A stretch of 64,000 nt of DNA from Nephrocerus scutellatus. Taxonomy: Eukaryota; Arthropoda; Insecta; Diptera; Pipunculidae. A model generated the notes under the pieces. The model had not been told where the DNA came from and searched no databases. It worked only from the letters and a program-made list of their open reading frames with translations. How positions within the stretch are numbered: position 1 is the first letter of the stretch; each line of letters starts with the position of its first letter. The stretch covers positions 7,735,001 to 7,799,000 of the forward strand of contig OX352764.1 in the NCBI GenBank assembly GCA_947095585.1, written 5' to 3'. This document shows positions 47,166-58,079 of this stretch, piece by piece. The position numbers and the translations under genes were made by a program.

Positions 47166-48641
47166 CATTTCGATACCAAAGCATAGCAGTGATCCCATTT
47201 GACATGCCTGTGGCTATGCTGCGCGCTTGAGTCCTATTCATTTCCTCCATTTTTCTTATATAACTTTTGTATGTAATTTTTGTCCTTGCTGAGAGCAAGC
47301 GGCTGTTTTTTTTTCCTTGCGAAGAATTCTGAAAGGCAGTGTTTTTTTTTGTACTCGTATCCTGTGGTTTTATCGATTTTTGCAATGCCGCAACGAACTG
47401 TAAGCCACAATTTGATGACGAGTGGGGTTCCAGCAAAGAGCAACCAAAAACAGCCAAACGTCGTTAGATAAAGGATTCAGTTTGGTTTGGGGTGGGGTTT
47501 TCCTCTTTTCTGTAATCTGATTTTTTTTTTATTTGAGGAAAAAAACCGCATACTATCAAGAGAACTCTTACGGTTGGAGTTCTCAAAGTGGTTATTCGTC
47601 CTGTTCACCGCTTCCTACAGTGCAGACTTCCGCCGTTCCAAGTCCATTAAGGGGTTTTTTTCATCGTCTGAATCCAAAATGTGTACACCTAAGTTATTCC
47701 TCCCGCCAGTAGTCTGGATCAACACAAAGTGGCCAACCACCAACCACTCCACGTTATGACACACCACCCAACACTAGGAAAGGCAAAGCAGACGACTTTG
47801 GGTGACCTCGTTGAAGTTCTTCTTTTTTTGCTTTTCTTTTTGTCTAGATAGTGGCTCCACTTGTCCACCTCCTCCTGTCATCGTCCACGTCGTCTTCTAC
47901 AAAATTTATCGTCTTTGTCGTCGGTCGTCGTTGGGACGCTTGATTCTAGTCATAGTCGCCGACGGCGTCGTTCTAGATACATACGCAATACTCCATTTTG
48001 AATATTTGAACATCTAACCAAACAATTTACCCGCGTCACTTTACAGGGTGGAGCAAATTCAATTCTGTTTTTTGTCAACTTTCTAATCCGAATCGAAATT
48101 TTGCATGGAAGATAAATGATGCGAATTATGGCCGTTTTACGTTGCACATAGATACACAATTTGTTTTGCTTTTTGCTTTCAATTTAAGATTCTTGTTTAC
48201 CATTAAAGGTAGCTCTGGCTGGTGAGGTTGAAGTCTCCATCCAATCGACTTTGACAACTTTCGATCACACAGGTATTGATCTCATTTTTCAATTAGCGTA
48301 TCGACGTATCTTTTAAAATTGAAATTGATTTTGAATTTAAAGTTCATAGCAACATTTTTGTAATAAAATTGTGTCGTCGCCACCCAGTGCCAGCCTCATC
48401 CCAGGAAAACACCATACTCGTACAACATCTACGTGAGTGCACATTTCTGTGTGTCTGTATTTAGACATTTAAGAGGATACAATGTACATAGAAAGATACA
48501 AACGTTGAGCGGCGATGTCCTACAAGAGTTGAAGGACGAATCCTTAACTTTGTTTTCGTTGTTGTTTTTGTTTCGCTTAATGGACTGCTGCTGTGTTTTC
48601 GTTTTAGTTTTTTCTTTTTTTTCTTTGTTGGTAGATACATA
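47166..48641. other. Non-coding stretch
   Basis: T-runs and GTCGTC triplets near 47880-47970. CAGGGTGGAGCAAATT at 48042 resembles a mariner end without partner. Nothing else recognised. Confidence 0.45.
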
Positions 48642-49599
48642 CGAGGGCGGGCTGAAAAGTAATCGGCCTAGGCAAGATAATACAATTTTTTCCGGCAAAA
48701 CTTCATTTATTTCCCAACAAAGTCTCTTTTTTGATTAATACACTTCTTTCAACGTTATTCCAATGGTTCGATACCCTCCGAATATTACGATTTTTGAAAG
48801 CCCTCAAAATAGGCCTCTGTTTCAGTGATGACTTGCTCATTCAACCTAAATTACTTAACACCGAGATATTTTTTTAGATTTTAAAATAGATAATAGTCGG
48901 ATGAGGCCAAGTCTGGAGAATAAGCTGCAATTCAAGTTATTTGGCCATTGCGACTGCGGACTTGTGTATCGGTACATTGTTTTGGTGGACAAGAACTTTT
49001 TCTTCGCCAAATGCGAGTGATTTAGCGTCAAATTAGCGTCGAATCGCTCAGCTCAGCATACTATACGGCCCGATAATTATTTTGCCCTTTGAAGTTGTCA
49101 CACGGTCGTGCTTGTTGTCAAAAGAAAGCAAACGCACCACCCATCGAGCGAGCGAGCTTCTGCAGTCCCAAATATTCATGAAATATATTCTCCACTCGTG
49201 GTGGTCAAACGGTACAACTTCAAACAATCTGGCCCAAGCTGCATTCCAAACGCTCCAAGTGTTTGATCTCTCAAAAAAATTTCCAGAATTTTTCCAGATC
49301 CTCTTGGACCACAATGAAATGAATCACAATGGACCATTACTGTTCTTAGCGTGTCGGGTTCACTGACAGCAACCTTAACCTAACCATCTTAACATTATGC
49401 ACTCGTTCAAGTGAAATACTCACAGCCTAAGCAGCCTCGCAGCAGATTTTATCGAAAATTTCTGGCATGGTGACCTATTTTGGACGGCCTAGAAAGACAA
49501 CCATTGAACGATAGTATGTACAAAAGCCAACGTTGCTTTGATGCTGATAGCCTAGGCTCTTGCTCTTGCCTAGGCCAATTACTTTTCAGCCCGTCCTCG
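48642..49599 (-). mobile_element. Mariner element with both ends, degenerate and interrupted
   Basis: Inverted ends of about 36 bp: CGAGGGCGGGCTGAAAAGTAATC..CCTAGGCAAGA (48642) and its complement ending at 49599 (few mismatches), each flanked by TA. On the minus strand: PEIFDKICCEA, VSISLERVHN, IFHEYLGLQKLA, RWVVRLLSFDNKHDRVTTSK, GEEKVLVHQNNVPIHKSAVA and, in another frame, YSPDLASSDYYLF. This is a mariner transposase with HTH, linker and two catalytic blocks; the middle Asp of HQDN has become Asn. The region with the first catalytic Asp is deleted between TTSK and GKIIIGPY (near 49083). A retrotransposon tail is inserted at 49191-49393. Confidence 0.85.
49191..49393 (+). pseudogene. Nested, 5'-truncated RNase H-type non-LTR tail inside the mariner
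   Basis: CCAAACGCTCCAAGTGTTTGATCTCT (the first 16 bases and onward) equals 61378-61404 in the 60 kb element, coding KRSKCLIS. The end CACAATGGACCATTAC and CAACCTTAACCTAACC match the 3' tail style of that family. Both sides fall in mariner sequence; leaving out this segment makes the mariner minus-strand read continuous (RVHN followed by IFH). ATT is found at both junctions. A classic 5'-truncated insertion with an internal deletion. Confidence 0.7.
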
Positions 49600-49604
49600 T
49601 ACAT

Positions 49605-50020
49605 AAATAGATAGATATATAGATAGAGAAATTTATAGATGTATAGATATCAATAGATTGATGGATAGGTTGATGGATAGATTGGTAGATAGATTGATAG
49701 AAAAATATATAGATATATATATATATATAGAGATAGATAGATAGGAGGATAAATATATAGATAGATAAATAGATAGATAGATGAATGGAAGATGGATAGA
49801 CAGATGGACAGATGGACAAATAAATGGATAGATGGATAAATAGATAAGATATATTGATATATATATAAATATATGGACAGAAACACAGATAGATAGATAT
49901 ATATGGATACATATACAGATAGATAGATAAATAGATAGATATATAACTATATAGATAGATAAAAATATAGCTAAATATATATGTATCGTACACAAATATA
50001 TATTCAAACATAGATAGGTA
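49605..50020. repeat. (GATA)n array, about 415 bp
   Basis: GATA/TAGA repeats mixed with TATA and GGATA stretches, plus TGGACAGATGGA-type variants near 49790-49830. Open frames across the array are artefacts of the repeat. Confidence 0.95.
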
Positions 50021-50964
50021 TCTTAAGAACACTTAACTTGCATCTATAGAATCCTTATGTGGATTTTCGGTTGCCTCATGGCTTTCATTCGTTTGTGCAT
50101 TCTTTTTTTAATTTAAAGGATCTGCTTGCTGGTGTCTGGAAAATGCTTTTTAGTGATGGCTGCAGACATTGCTCCGTTGATTCCATTGCTGCGCTACTCC
50201 TCCTTTATGAAATCTCAATCTCATTCCAAAAAAGTATCATTGACTTGACGAACGTATGCTGATGAATTCATAAAAAAAAAGTTATTCTAATGGGATCACC
50301 CTCCAGAACCCCCTACCACCCTCAAATCTTTGTCTCTATGTCGTGAATCGGCCAAAACAAAAACATTGACATAGGCTTGCACAGTCATTAGTGAGCTCAG
50401 AAAAGAAGCATAGCACAGCTTCGTTAGTTGCTTTTCTCAATGGGAAATGCAGATCCTTTTTGTGTGTGTGTGTGCTGGATGGCGTAATCAGTGCTCTCAT
50501 AATTTTGGTTATTTGACTTCGTTGGCGGGTTGGTAGGTACTGGGTGGTCTTTGCCTTTTCGCTTCTAGCAAGACTGATGAGTGAGATAACGAAGCTTTTT
50601 CTATGAAATCTATGGATTTTGTCGTTCTCTCATTCCGCCTCCGTCAAGTGGAAGATGAAGTAATTAAGAGCAGCTATCCTTTTGTTATAGGAAATAGTTG
50701 AGTACGCGATACGACCAATCGACAGTAGCAGCAGATTAATTTAGGGTCGTTTGAAAGTTGCCTTTCAATTTTTGTTATTTGGTCCTTTTTGGCCTCTAAG
50801 ATGTGCAACAAATATTTTATGATTTTGGTAGTAGTGGTGAGGGGTTTTGTTATATTATAGCTTTTACAGCCAAAGACTCCAAAAGACCCTCTAAAGACAC
50901 TAAAAATTTGATTAGGCCCGATACAACTTGAATTTGAAAAGAACCTTAACTTTAATAAGGATAG
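50021..50964. other. Non-coding stretch
   Basis: GT run at 50461-50475. Nothing recognised. Confidence 0.5.
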
Positions 50965-51155
50965 CATTAAGAAGCTTATGAGTTTTCTAACAGGTCATTG
51001 TGGCTTGCTTCCTTCTCCTTAACAAAACTCAAAGAATCTAGGTTCTGCTCGGAAGATATAGAGTCATCCGAGCACATTCTCTGTGAGAGTTGAGAAATTC
51101 TGCCACTAAAGACTTATTATCGGGAGGTGGTACGTTCCTTAGTATAAACAAACCC
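50965..51155 (+). pseudogene. Cys/His tail of an RNase H-type non-LTR element
   Basis: MSFLTGHCGLLPS, then RFCSEDIESSEHILCES. The pattern LTGHC...CxxC-like...H..LC is the same C-terminal cluster as at 34.5 kb but in a different subfamily (HILCE). About 60 codons with one frame change; the remainder is lost. Confidence 0.65.
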
Positions 51156-51184
51156 TAAGATGCAATAGATTTTTCAGGTCGCAC

Positions 51185-51755
51185 TGCCTGCCCACATATG
51201 ATACACATGAGATACATATGCATATAAAATTTTAACCAAATCGGATACTTTTTGTATAATACTTGTATGAGAGCTCCCCGAACCCGGGGCCCGATCACTT
51301 CCAAATTTTTACAAAAGGTGTTGTCCTTTTGAAATATACATGCGTATAAAATGTGAAGAAAATCCGATAAATTTTGTAAAATATTTGTATGGGAGCTCCT
51401 GACCCAGAGGCCCGAGGAGCCCCAAATTTTAATAGAAAGTGTTGTCATGTGGGACACACATGTCTGCAAAGTTTAAATAAAATTGGATTTTAGGAAATGG
51501 GTTAAAATTTGAGTATAGCGTGATCTGATGCCGCTATATGGCATGATTATTAATAAAAAAAAATGTATGGGCGCCCCCCGACCCAACGGCCCGATCACTA
51601 CCAAATTTTAATAGAAAGTGTTGCCACCGGAAAAACACATGTGTGTAAAGTTTCAATAAAATCGGGCTTTGGGAAGTGGTTTAAAAATTGATCGCAAGAT
51701 TCCACGACAGACAAACACACGGGGGACACGCGAAGTTAATATAGAGAATTTAATT
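51185..51755 (+). repeat. Dispersed repeat R1x, copy 2, longest copy
   Basis: Four sub-units with GAGCTCC.CCGAACCCGG or CCCCCGACCCAACGG, GGCCCGATCACT, GTGTTGTC and AAAATCGG words. The tail is TTGATCGCAAGATTCCACG, a short ACAGACAAACACACG stretch, then CGCGAAGTTAATATAGAGAAT. CTGATGCCGC.ATATGGCATGATTAT at 51527 is also in the 32.87 kb copy. No coding region found. Confidence 0.8.
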
Positions 51756-53044
51756 TAAGTTCACTTTTATTTATCATTGACGGCTTACTTCATCATGTCA
51801 CACTTCCGTAACGAGCCGCTTTCAATTGTACCCTCTACTACTAAAAGCGCCAAAAAAAACATAGCTTCAACAATTTGCACAGTTTATAAACATATGCCTT
51901 ACAACTGGGGCCCTTGCAATTGCACATTTTTCCATTTTTCCGTTAAGAAATATCAAAAATACTTTTGCTATATGATGTTATATCATTTGATATATTTTCG
52001 GCTGCCTCTGACATTTGTTCCATAAAGTTCCTGAATCGATGAGCGGATATATCGAGAGTACCGAACAAAAGTAGCACAAAAAAACAGTAACTGATTGTTC
52101 CGATTAACAACTATTTACAAATCTTCCTCCATGCTTTTACTGACATGGTTGGTTTGATTGCATCATTTAAAGATTTTCTGTCTCCAGAAATTGCTCGATG
52201 AAAATTTCAAAAAATTCGGAAGCATTGTTCTATTAACGATTATTTGCCATACAAAACTGAGCATAAATTTGGAAAAGTGCTACAATGAGATATCGAAACG
52301 TCTATCTAAGCAACAAACAAAAAACACCCTGAAAAAACGCCAGACCAATATAATGCCGACGACAACGTGACGACGTCAACTCACTTAAGAATGTCGGTCA
52401 CTGTGTTAACCCCCAGACGATGCCAACTGACATTGGTGGGCGATGGCTAGGAATTAACATTAAAATAACATGGCGATTGGCGTTGGTTTTCTTGTTCCGT
52501 CAATTTTCTATTTTTCTTTCAGTTCAGCTCTCTTTCTCACGCCTCGCGGTTAACACGATTATTTGAGGCTCCCCCGCTCCCCCACAACCTTTTTGAGTAC
52601 ATCAGACTACGACTGGCTGGGTGCAGCGTGTAATCACATTGACATACTCTTAGTGAGGTAATGCGATTGGTATTTGCTTTTGTTGTACTTTCAAGGGACA
52701 AATTAGTGGTGGAATTAAAAGATAGCTGAGGCGCCAGATAAACTTCGGCCTTAATTGAAGAGAAGGTCATAAATGCTTGGTTCTTGGTTGGTTCTGGGGT
52801 TTAAAATAAAAAAAAAATAATGTCCTACAATAATCAGCGATAGTGCACGAAAAAGATTCATCATCATAACGGTTGCGGTTCGACTAGATACGGCGAGTGT
52901 TTTGAGGAGTTCAACAATGCATGACCAGCTGGTCGTCAAGTAGCTCATGGGACAGATGAAGGGATTCCTTTCTTATCTTACTGATTTATCCCTCTGTATG
53001 TCTGTTAACGTCTGCCCAAGAACTCATAAGTGGTCTTAAACATA
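51756..53044. other. Non-coding stretch
   Basis: No domain or RNA recognised. Confidence 0.5.
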
Positions 53045-53765
53045 AAATTATCAAAGGTCTTGGGGTGTTTTTTGCGCTTAGCCGTTAAAATAAGGTAAGA
53101 CCAGATCCGAGCGCCCTTTAAAAGTAAAAACTGTCAAATTTTGAAGTTCATTAAGGTCTTAATTGTCAAAAAATCAATGGTCAGGCAACCTAAATTTCAA
53201 ATTGATTAGAGTAAATAATAATAGTAATAATAATATTGGGCGCGACAGACCGTTGCGGTCCAAGGCCGATCTTCTCGCGACCATTTGTGTTGTGCATGTA
53301 TATTTTTTGGACACAAATGGAAGGGACCTACAATTTATTGCCGAATCCGAACGGCGAATTGAGAAGCTTTCCGTGACAAGTTATTACTCTCGGACGTTCG
53401 TCAGACATTCGCGATTAGAATAAATAGGAGTCTTAAAAATTAAAACATCGAAAAATGTCAGAGATAATATGGGTGCTTAAATATCAAACTTTTAAAGTTT
53501 TGAAGTCAGACGAAGCATAAGTGTCAAAACATCAAGTAAGGCTGGAGATGGTGACAAAGGTTAAATGTCAAAAATGCAAGGTAAGAGGCAATAGGAAACC
53601 ATTATGTCAAAATATTAAAGAAAAAGAGATCGGTAGGGCTTCAAACGTCAAAAAATTCAAAGGTCACTCTTCATGCCTTACTCAAATGATCAACATTTCA
53701 ACGATTAGAGGTCAAATGGGGTTAAAATGCCAAAATGTCATAGATTAGAGTAAAAAGGTGTCTTA
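53045..53765. repeat. Degenerate tandem repeat of TTAAACGTCAAAATGTCA type, block 1
   Basis: Irregular 40-70 bp units with words such as GTCTTAAAC, ATGTCAAAA, GATTAGAGTAAA and AAAATGTCAAA. A GC-richer insert at 53237-53405 (GCGACAGACCGTTGCGGTCC, GGACACAAATGG, CCGAATCCGAACGG) breaks the array and resembles no element I can name. Further blocks occur at 56.29-57.07 and 57.99-58.08 kb. Confidence 0.6.
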
Positions 53766-54594
53766 AATATTGATATTTAATTATATAATTGCCTGTTTGT
53801 CTGTGTATTTGTTTGTCTGTATGGATATAACGCTGAGTAGGTGTCGCTGAAGTCGATATATTTACAAAAACTTCATATTTTAACCATATGTTTATAGTCT
53901 GAAATTGGCGCTACGATAGCATATAAAAATTTCTAGTGAAAAATGGTGAATTGGTAAACAAACAAAAATTTCGTCATTTTGGATGGCTTCTCAGTACTAG
54001 TATTAATTTTTTTACTAATATATTGGGTAATAATCTTAATCTCGCGTTGTTTCTTACTATATTACTAACTCTCTGCTTGAAATTTATACACAGCAGCTTT
54101 GTTTATAAACTCGGTTGGGTTCCACAATTAAACGAGTCAGAATGATCCAATACCGAAACCAAAATTCTTATATTATAGACCTCAATTATGATGAACTAGT
54201 CCTAAGTTCGTTCACATTTTACATTTCTCTCAGTGTACCACAAACAATTTTTGGTCACTCATCAAACACAGCGGATATTGCGGTCCACATTCCATTCGAA
54301 AGAGTATAAGAGTAGTAGTTCATTACAAATGCCAACGGCCGCGGTCGATTACCTAATTTTTATTATTAAATCAGAATAAAAAACTGCTTGGTGTATCGTT
54401 CGGAATCGTTCTTATCTCCAAAACGATCAAACTATCTGTTCACTTACATACCAATTTCAGTCCGATCAAAACTCAGACCGGAGTCTACCCTAATATTCTT
54501 CCAGCAGACAATTGTCAACAGAAGCAGAAGCAAACCAATTTACCTGAAACGAAATAAAAAAAATATTACTATGAGTTAAGTTAGAAAAAATTTA
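53766..54594. other. Non-coding stretch
   Basis: Nothing recognised. Confidence 0.5.
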
Positions 54595-55115
54595 ATACAG
54601 AAAAATTAAAATTTATCGTGTAAATTCTCTAAATGGAGATACTTATATGTCTAATTTTTGAATAAAATCCTGTTTTAGCAAGTGGTTTAAAAAGTGATCA
54701 CAAGATTCGGCAACATAAATGCAAACAAACTAATGAAAAAACAAACCAATGAACAAACAAACAAACAAACCAATGAACGAACAAACAAACAAACAAACAG
54801 ACAAACAAACAAACAAACAAACAAACAAACAAAGAAACAAAGAAACAAAGAAACAAAGAAACAAAGAAACAAAGAAACAAAGAAACAAAGAAACAAAGAA
54901 ACAAAGAAAGAAACAAACAAACAAACAAACAAACAAACAAACAAACAAACAAACAAACAAACAAACAAACAAACAAACAAACAAACAAACAAACAAACAA
55001 ACAAACAAACAAACAAACAAACAAACAAACAAACAAACAAACAAACAAACAAACAAACAAACAAACAAACAAACAAACAAACACATCCCGACGCGAAGGT
55101 AATACATATTAAAAA
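54595..55115 (+). repeat. Dispersed repeat R1x, copy 3, carrying a giant ACAA array
   Basis: Left part: TCGTGTAAATTCTCTAAATG, GAATAAAATC and GTGGTTTAAAAAGTGATCAC, then AAGATTCGGCA. Right part: CATCCCGACGCGAAGGTAATACAT. These are the two sides of the short tract that separates AAGATTCCA from GCGAAGTTAATA in the other copies, here expanded to over 350 bp. Confidence 0.8.
54721..55082. repeat. (ACAA)n array with an (AAAG)-containing core
   Basis: ACAA repeats over 54721-54831 and 54915-55082; 54832-54912 alternates ACAA with AGAA. All long open frames here, on both strands, are made of this repeat. Confidence 0.98.
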
Positions 55116-56285
55116 AAAAAGAAAGGTGAGATATCATGAGAGAGGTAACCAGGAATATGAACTCAACACTTTCTGTGCCACTAATTTACCCCGAAATGTT
55201 AAGAGCACAATGCGTGATACAATATATGGACATTGTTTACGCAAAACTGTCTCTAGTATTCTTTCTATTTAGAGGGACAAGACGCGAATGGTTTCCTCTT
55301 TCATCTGTCGAATCATGCACAAAATACATAAAATCTCCAAAAAAAACCCTATACGAGAACTCTGACATTGAGAACGGTCGGCAGAGTGGTAAAACCTCAA
55401 ACAAAAACAACCGGAATGCGACGAATACCGCATGGATTATATATTGGAACAAAGAAAACAGACACAAACACACACAAACAATAGATATCCAAAGACAATG
55501 GACCAAAACATGAGGAGAATCGTTCTTCACCAGCGTCAGAGACAAAAAACAAATATGGGTTGTTATTGTCACAAGTCGATAATTGTGTTGTTGTTGTTGT
55601 GTAAAAAGGCTATTACAGTATATGGTTTAAAATCCACGTTGTCAAAAATGTGCCACGTCATTCGCTCCCTTTGCCAAAGCAACCAAAATCACCAACTTGA
55701 GAATATCAAAGTGTATAAGTGTCTAGATACTCAACCACAACTACTGCTATTACTACAGCGCGACTACCAAACAAGGACTCACAACTGAAAATACCCATTA
55801 CAGGATATATGTATGTGTATATGTGTCGATTGGCTGCTGGTACGAACGACGGCTTATGTCGGTCTGGCTAAATGGGCGCCACAGCGACCCATAGACCTTC
55901 CGTCTGTCTTACTGACCAACTGGCAAAATGCACGACGCCCGCCAACCAGTCGGACGATCAAAATCCACATCGTTTCTCATATTGATCCAAGTCCTGCGTA
56001 CAAACACAATGCAACCCCCATCCCCTAACAAATACAAAACTAAAAAAGGAGAAATTATTGTGCTGTGCAGACGGTCGTTAAAGACGATATCCAGCGTTAC
56101 CAGGCAAAAGAGCAATAAAATTATCTTCAAAAAAATTTAGATTTTTTTTAAACGATGACAATTTTCTAAATTCTGGTAAAATTATTAAGGATACACGTCT
56201 TTTAAAATCGAAGTTAAGGAGTTCAGACTTAGGATATTGGTCATCTACAGAGAAGTTCCCAAATAATGTACGGAATCTCTATTGC
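55116..56285. other. Non-coding stretch
   Basis: No domain or RNA recognised; several A-rich tracts. Confidence 0.5.
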
Positions 56286-56289
56286 AAAA

Positions 56290-57070
56290 CTAAATGGTCA
56301 TAGAAATGACAGTAAAAAGGAGCACGGAAAGGCACCTCGGTATACTCTCTAAAAGAGTCAAAATTTAGAAGTCATACGAGGCTTGAACGTCATAATTATT
56401 AAATGTAGGAGATTGAAACTTGGCTTAAACGTCAAATTAATAAAAGCCAGAGTATAACCAGGGGAGCTTATATGCCCAAAAATTTTAAGATTTGCGGTCA
56501 TAGGAAGCTTAAACATCATATTATCCAATTTAAGAAGATCAAAAGTTGGCTTAAACACAAAACGTCATAGCTTAGAAATCATCAGGGGCTAAAACTTAAA
56601 AGAAACATCATATGACGGTTGAGTCAGATATCAAACGGTGCAAAGCATCAAAATGTTTATAATTAGAGTTTACAGGGGTTTTTTAAGATTTGCAGACGTG
56701 TTCGCACCGTTATCATGCTCGGCTATATGCTTGGCACAGCGTGGGCGTTAAAGAAAAGAAGGAGATGTCTATGAGCGTGTGCTCGTATCGGAACAATGTG
56801 GAAAACCACATTAATCGAATGGAGCACACAAGGGTCTTGAATATTTAAATACCGAAAAAGACTGAATTGGATGGGCTTAAATGTCATAACATTAAATATA
56901 GGGATCTGAGTAAGCCTAAATAGGTTGGAGGGGCTTCAAACGTCAAGTTCTGACCTTATACGAAGCTCGAATGTCAAAATGTCAATTGCTAGGTGTCGTA
57001 GGAGTGGCTAAAACGGCAAAATATCAAACATGAATGTAAAAAATCCGAGGTTAGGATCATAGGAAGCCTA
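56290..57070. repeat. Degenerate TTAAACGTCAAAATGTCA-type repeat, block 2
   Basis: Units such as GGCTTAAACGTCAAATTA, GGAAGCTTAAACATCATA and GCTCGAATGTCAAAATGTCA recur every 40-70 bp. A non-repeat insert lies at about 56695-56840. A third short block is at 57990-58075. Confidence 0.6.
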
Positions 57071-57189
57071 ACTGTCCAACTTTGTAATGAAGTATTTGGC
57101 ATACTCCGTCATAAACCGTACATCCAAATTAAGTTACAAAAGTAAATACAGACACTTAGTGCAACATGGTCGTTTTGTAAAGTGCAGAC

Positions 57190-57990
57190 CGTCAGAATGT
57201 CTCCCCAAATAATAGATTCACCGTAACGCCCCAAGGTAAATATTTTTTAAAGGAAAACACAACTCCCCGTGCTATATCATATCTTGCAGATAAGGAATTA
57301 AGTTGAATAAAAAAATAGAAACCGAGCAACAATAACGTATGCATAAAATATTCTTTTTTTAATTGCCAGCGATATGCTTCCCAATCGGTCTTTAAAGAAT
57401 TGACATGATATTGCACGGAAAAATCACTTGGGGAGTGTAGAGATACTGGGTGAAGAGTTAACCTAAAGCAGTAATTCTCGTCTCCGGAACTAAGCTTCTT
57501 ACCAAGTTCTACCCATCTCCTATCCTAAACTATTTTGCTTTTGTGCTTTCCGTGGCTAAGTGAACTTGTTCCATGTTCTTTGTCTCAGGAGAAGTCTACG
57601 TTTAAGTTATATTTATACGGAATTACGACATTTTTAATTCGACTTTCGTACTCTAGTACCGTACTCTGCCGAACCTGTTCCATTCATATAGCACCCATTC
57701 AAGGTGCTCTTGGCTCTACTGATGTAAAGGACCCAGTAGCCATTGGCAGCTTGGTGTGCAGTTTATGCTACAGCTGTTATCTAGCCAACCTTTCATTCCG
57801 CCAGCTACTAACCCCGACAGTAGCCCCGACACTCCCGACAAGCACTCCCGACATTATTAGCTATTAAGTATTTGTACATTTTTACTTTGTTGAAAATGAA
57901 TAAAAGAAACAATACAATATATCCGACTAAAACAGATCCCTGTGTGACCGTCAAGCGTCACCCGAGCGAACACCTTACAACTTTTGAAGG
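57190..57990 (-). repeat. Unassigned long interspersed repeat, copy B (partner at 12.6-13.6 kb)
   Basis: Minus strand from 57990: CGGGTGACGCTTGACGGTC, GTCGGGAGTGTCGGGGCTAC, GAGCACCTTGAATGGGTGCT, CCACGGAAAGC, AACTTGGTAAGAAG, and ACCGATTGGGAAGCATATCG. From about 57510 to 57190 one frame stays open for about 105 codons: GDENYCFRLTLHPVSL, SVQYHVNSLKTDWEAYRW, LLLLGFYFFIQLNSLSARYD and a stop. The plus strand has AATAAA at 57899 in the reverse direction. I recognise no family; it might be an LTR-like or host-derived segment. Confidence 0.65.
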
Positions 57991-58079
57991 AAAAAACAGT
58001 TCAAATGTCAAAATTCAAACCTTACCTAGGACCAAAACGCCAAAAATTTAAGTTCAGACTTGATAGGTGGACTTAGGAT

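Noticed and set aside
49586..50032. Three minus-strand open frames of 78-148 codons
   Set aside because: Translation of the GATA array into Ile-Tyr-Leu-Ser repeats; no gene evidence.
54687..55272. Open frames of 117-192 codons on both strands
   Set aside because: They are the translated ACAA array (repeating Thr-Asn-Lys-Gln and its reverse), open only because the repeat lacks stop codons.
57500..57990. Possible solo LTR on the plus strand (AATAAA at 57899, possible primer-binding site after it)
   Set aside because: No TG...CA ends, no flanking duplication, and no convincing tRNA-complementary site; treated as an unassigned repeat.
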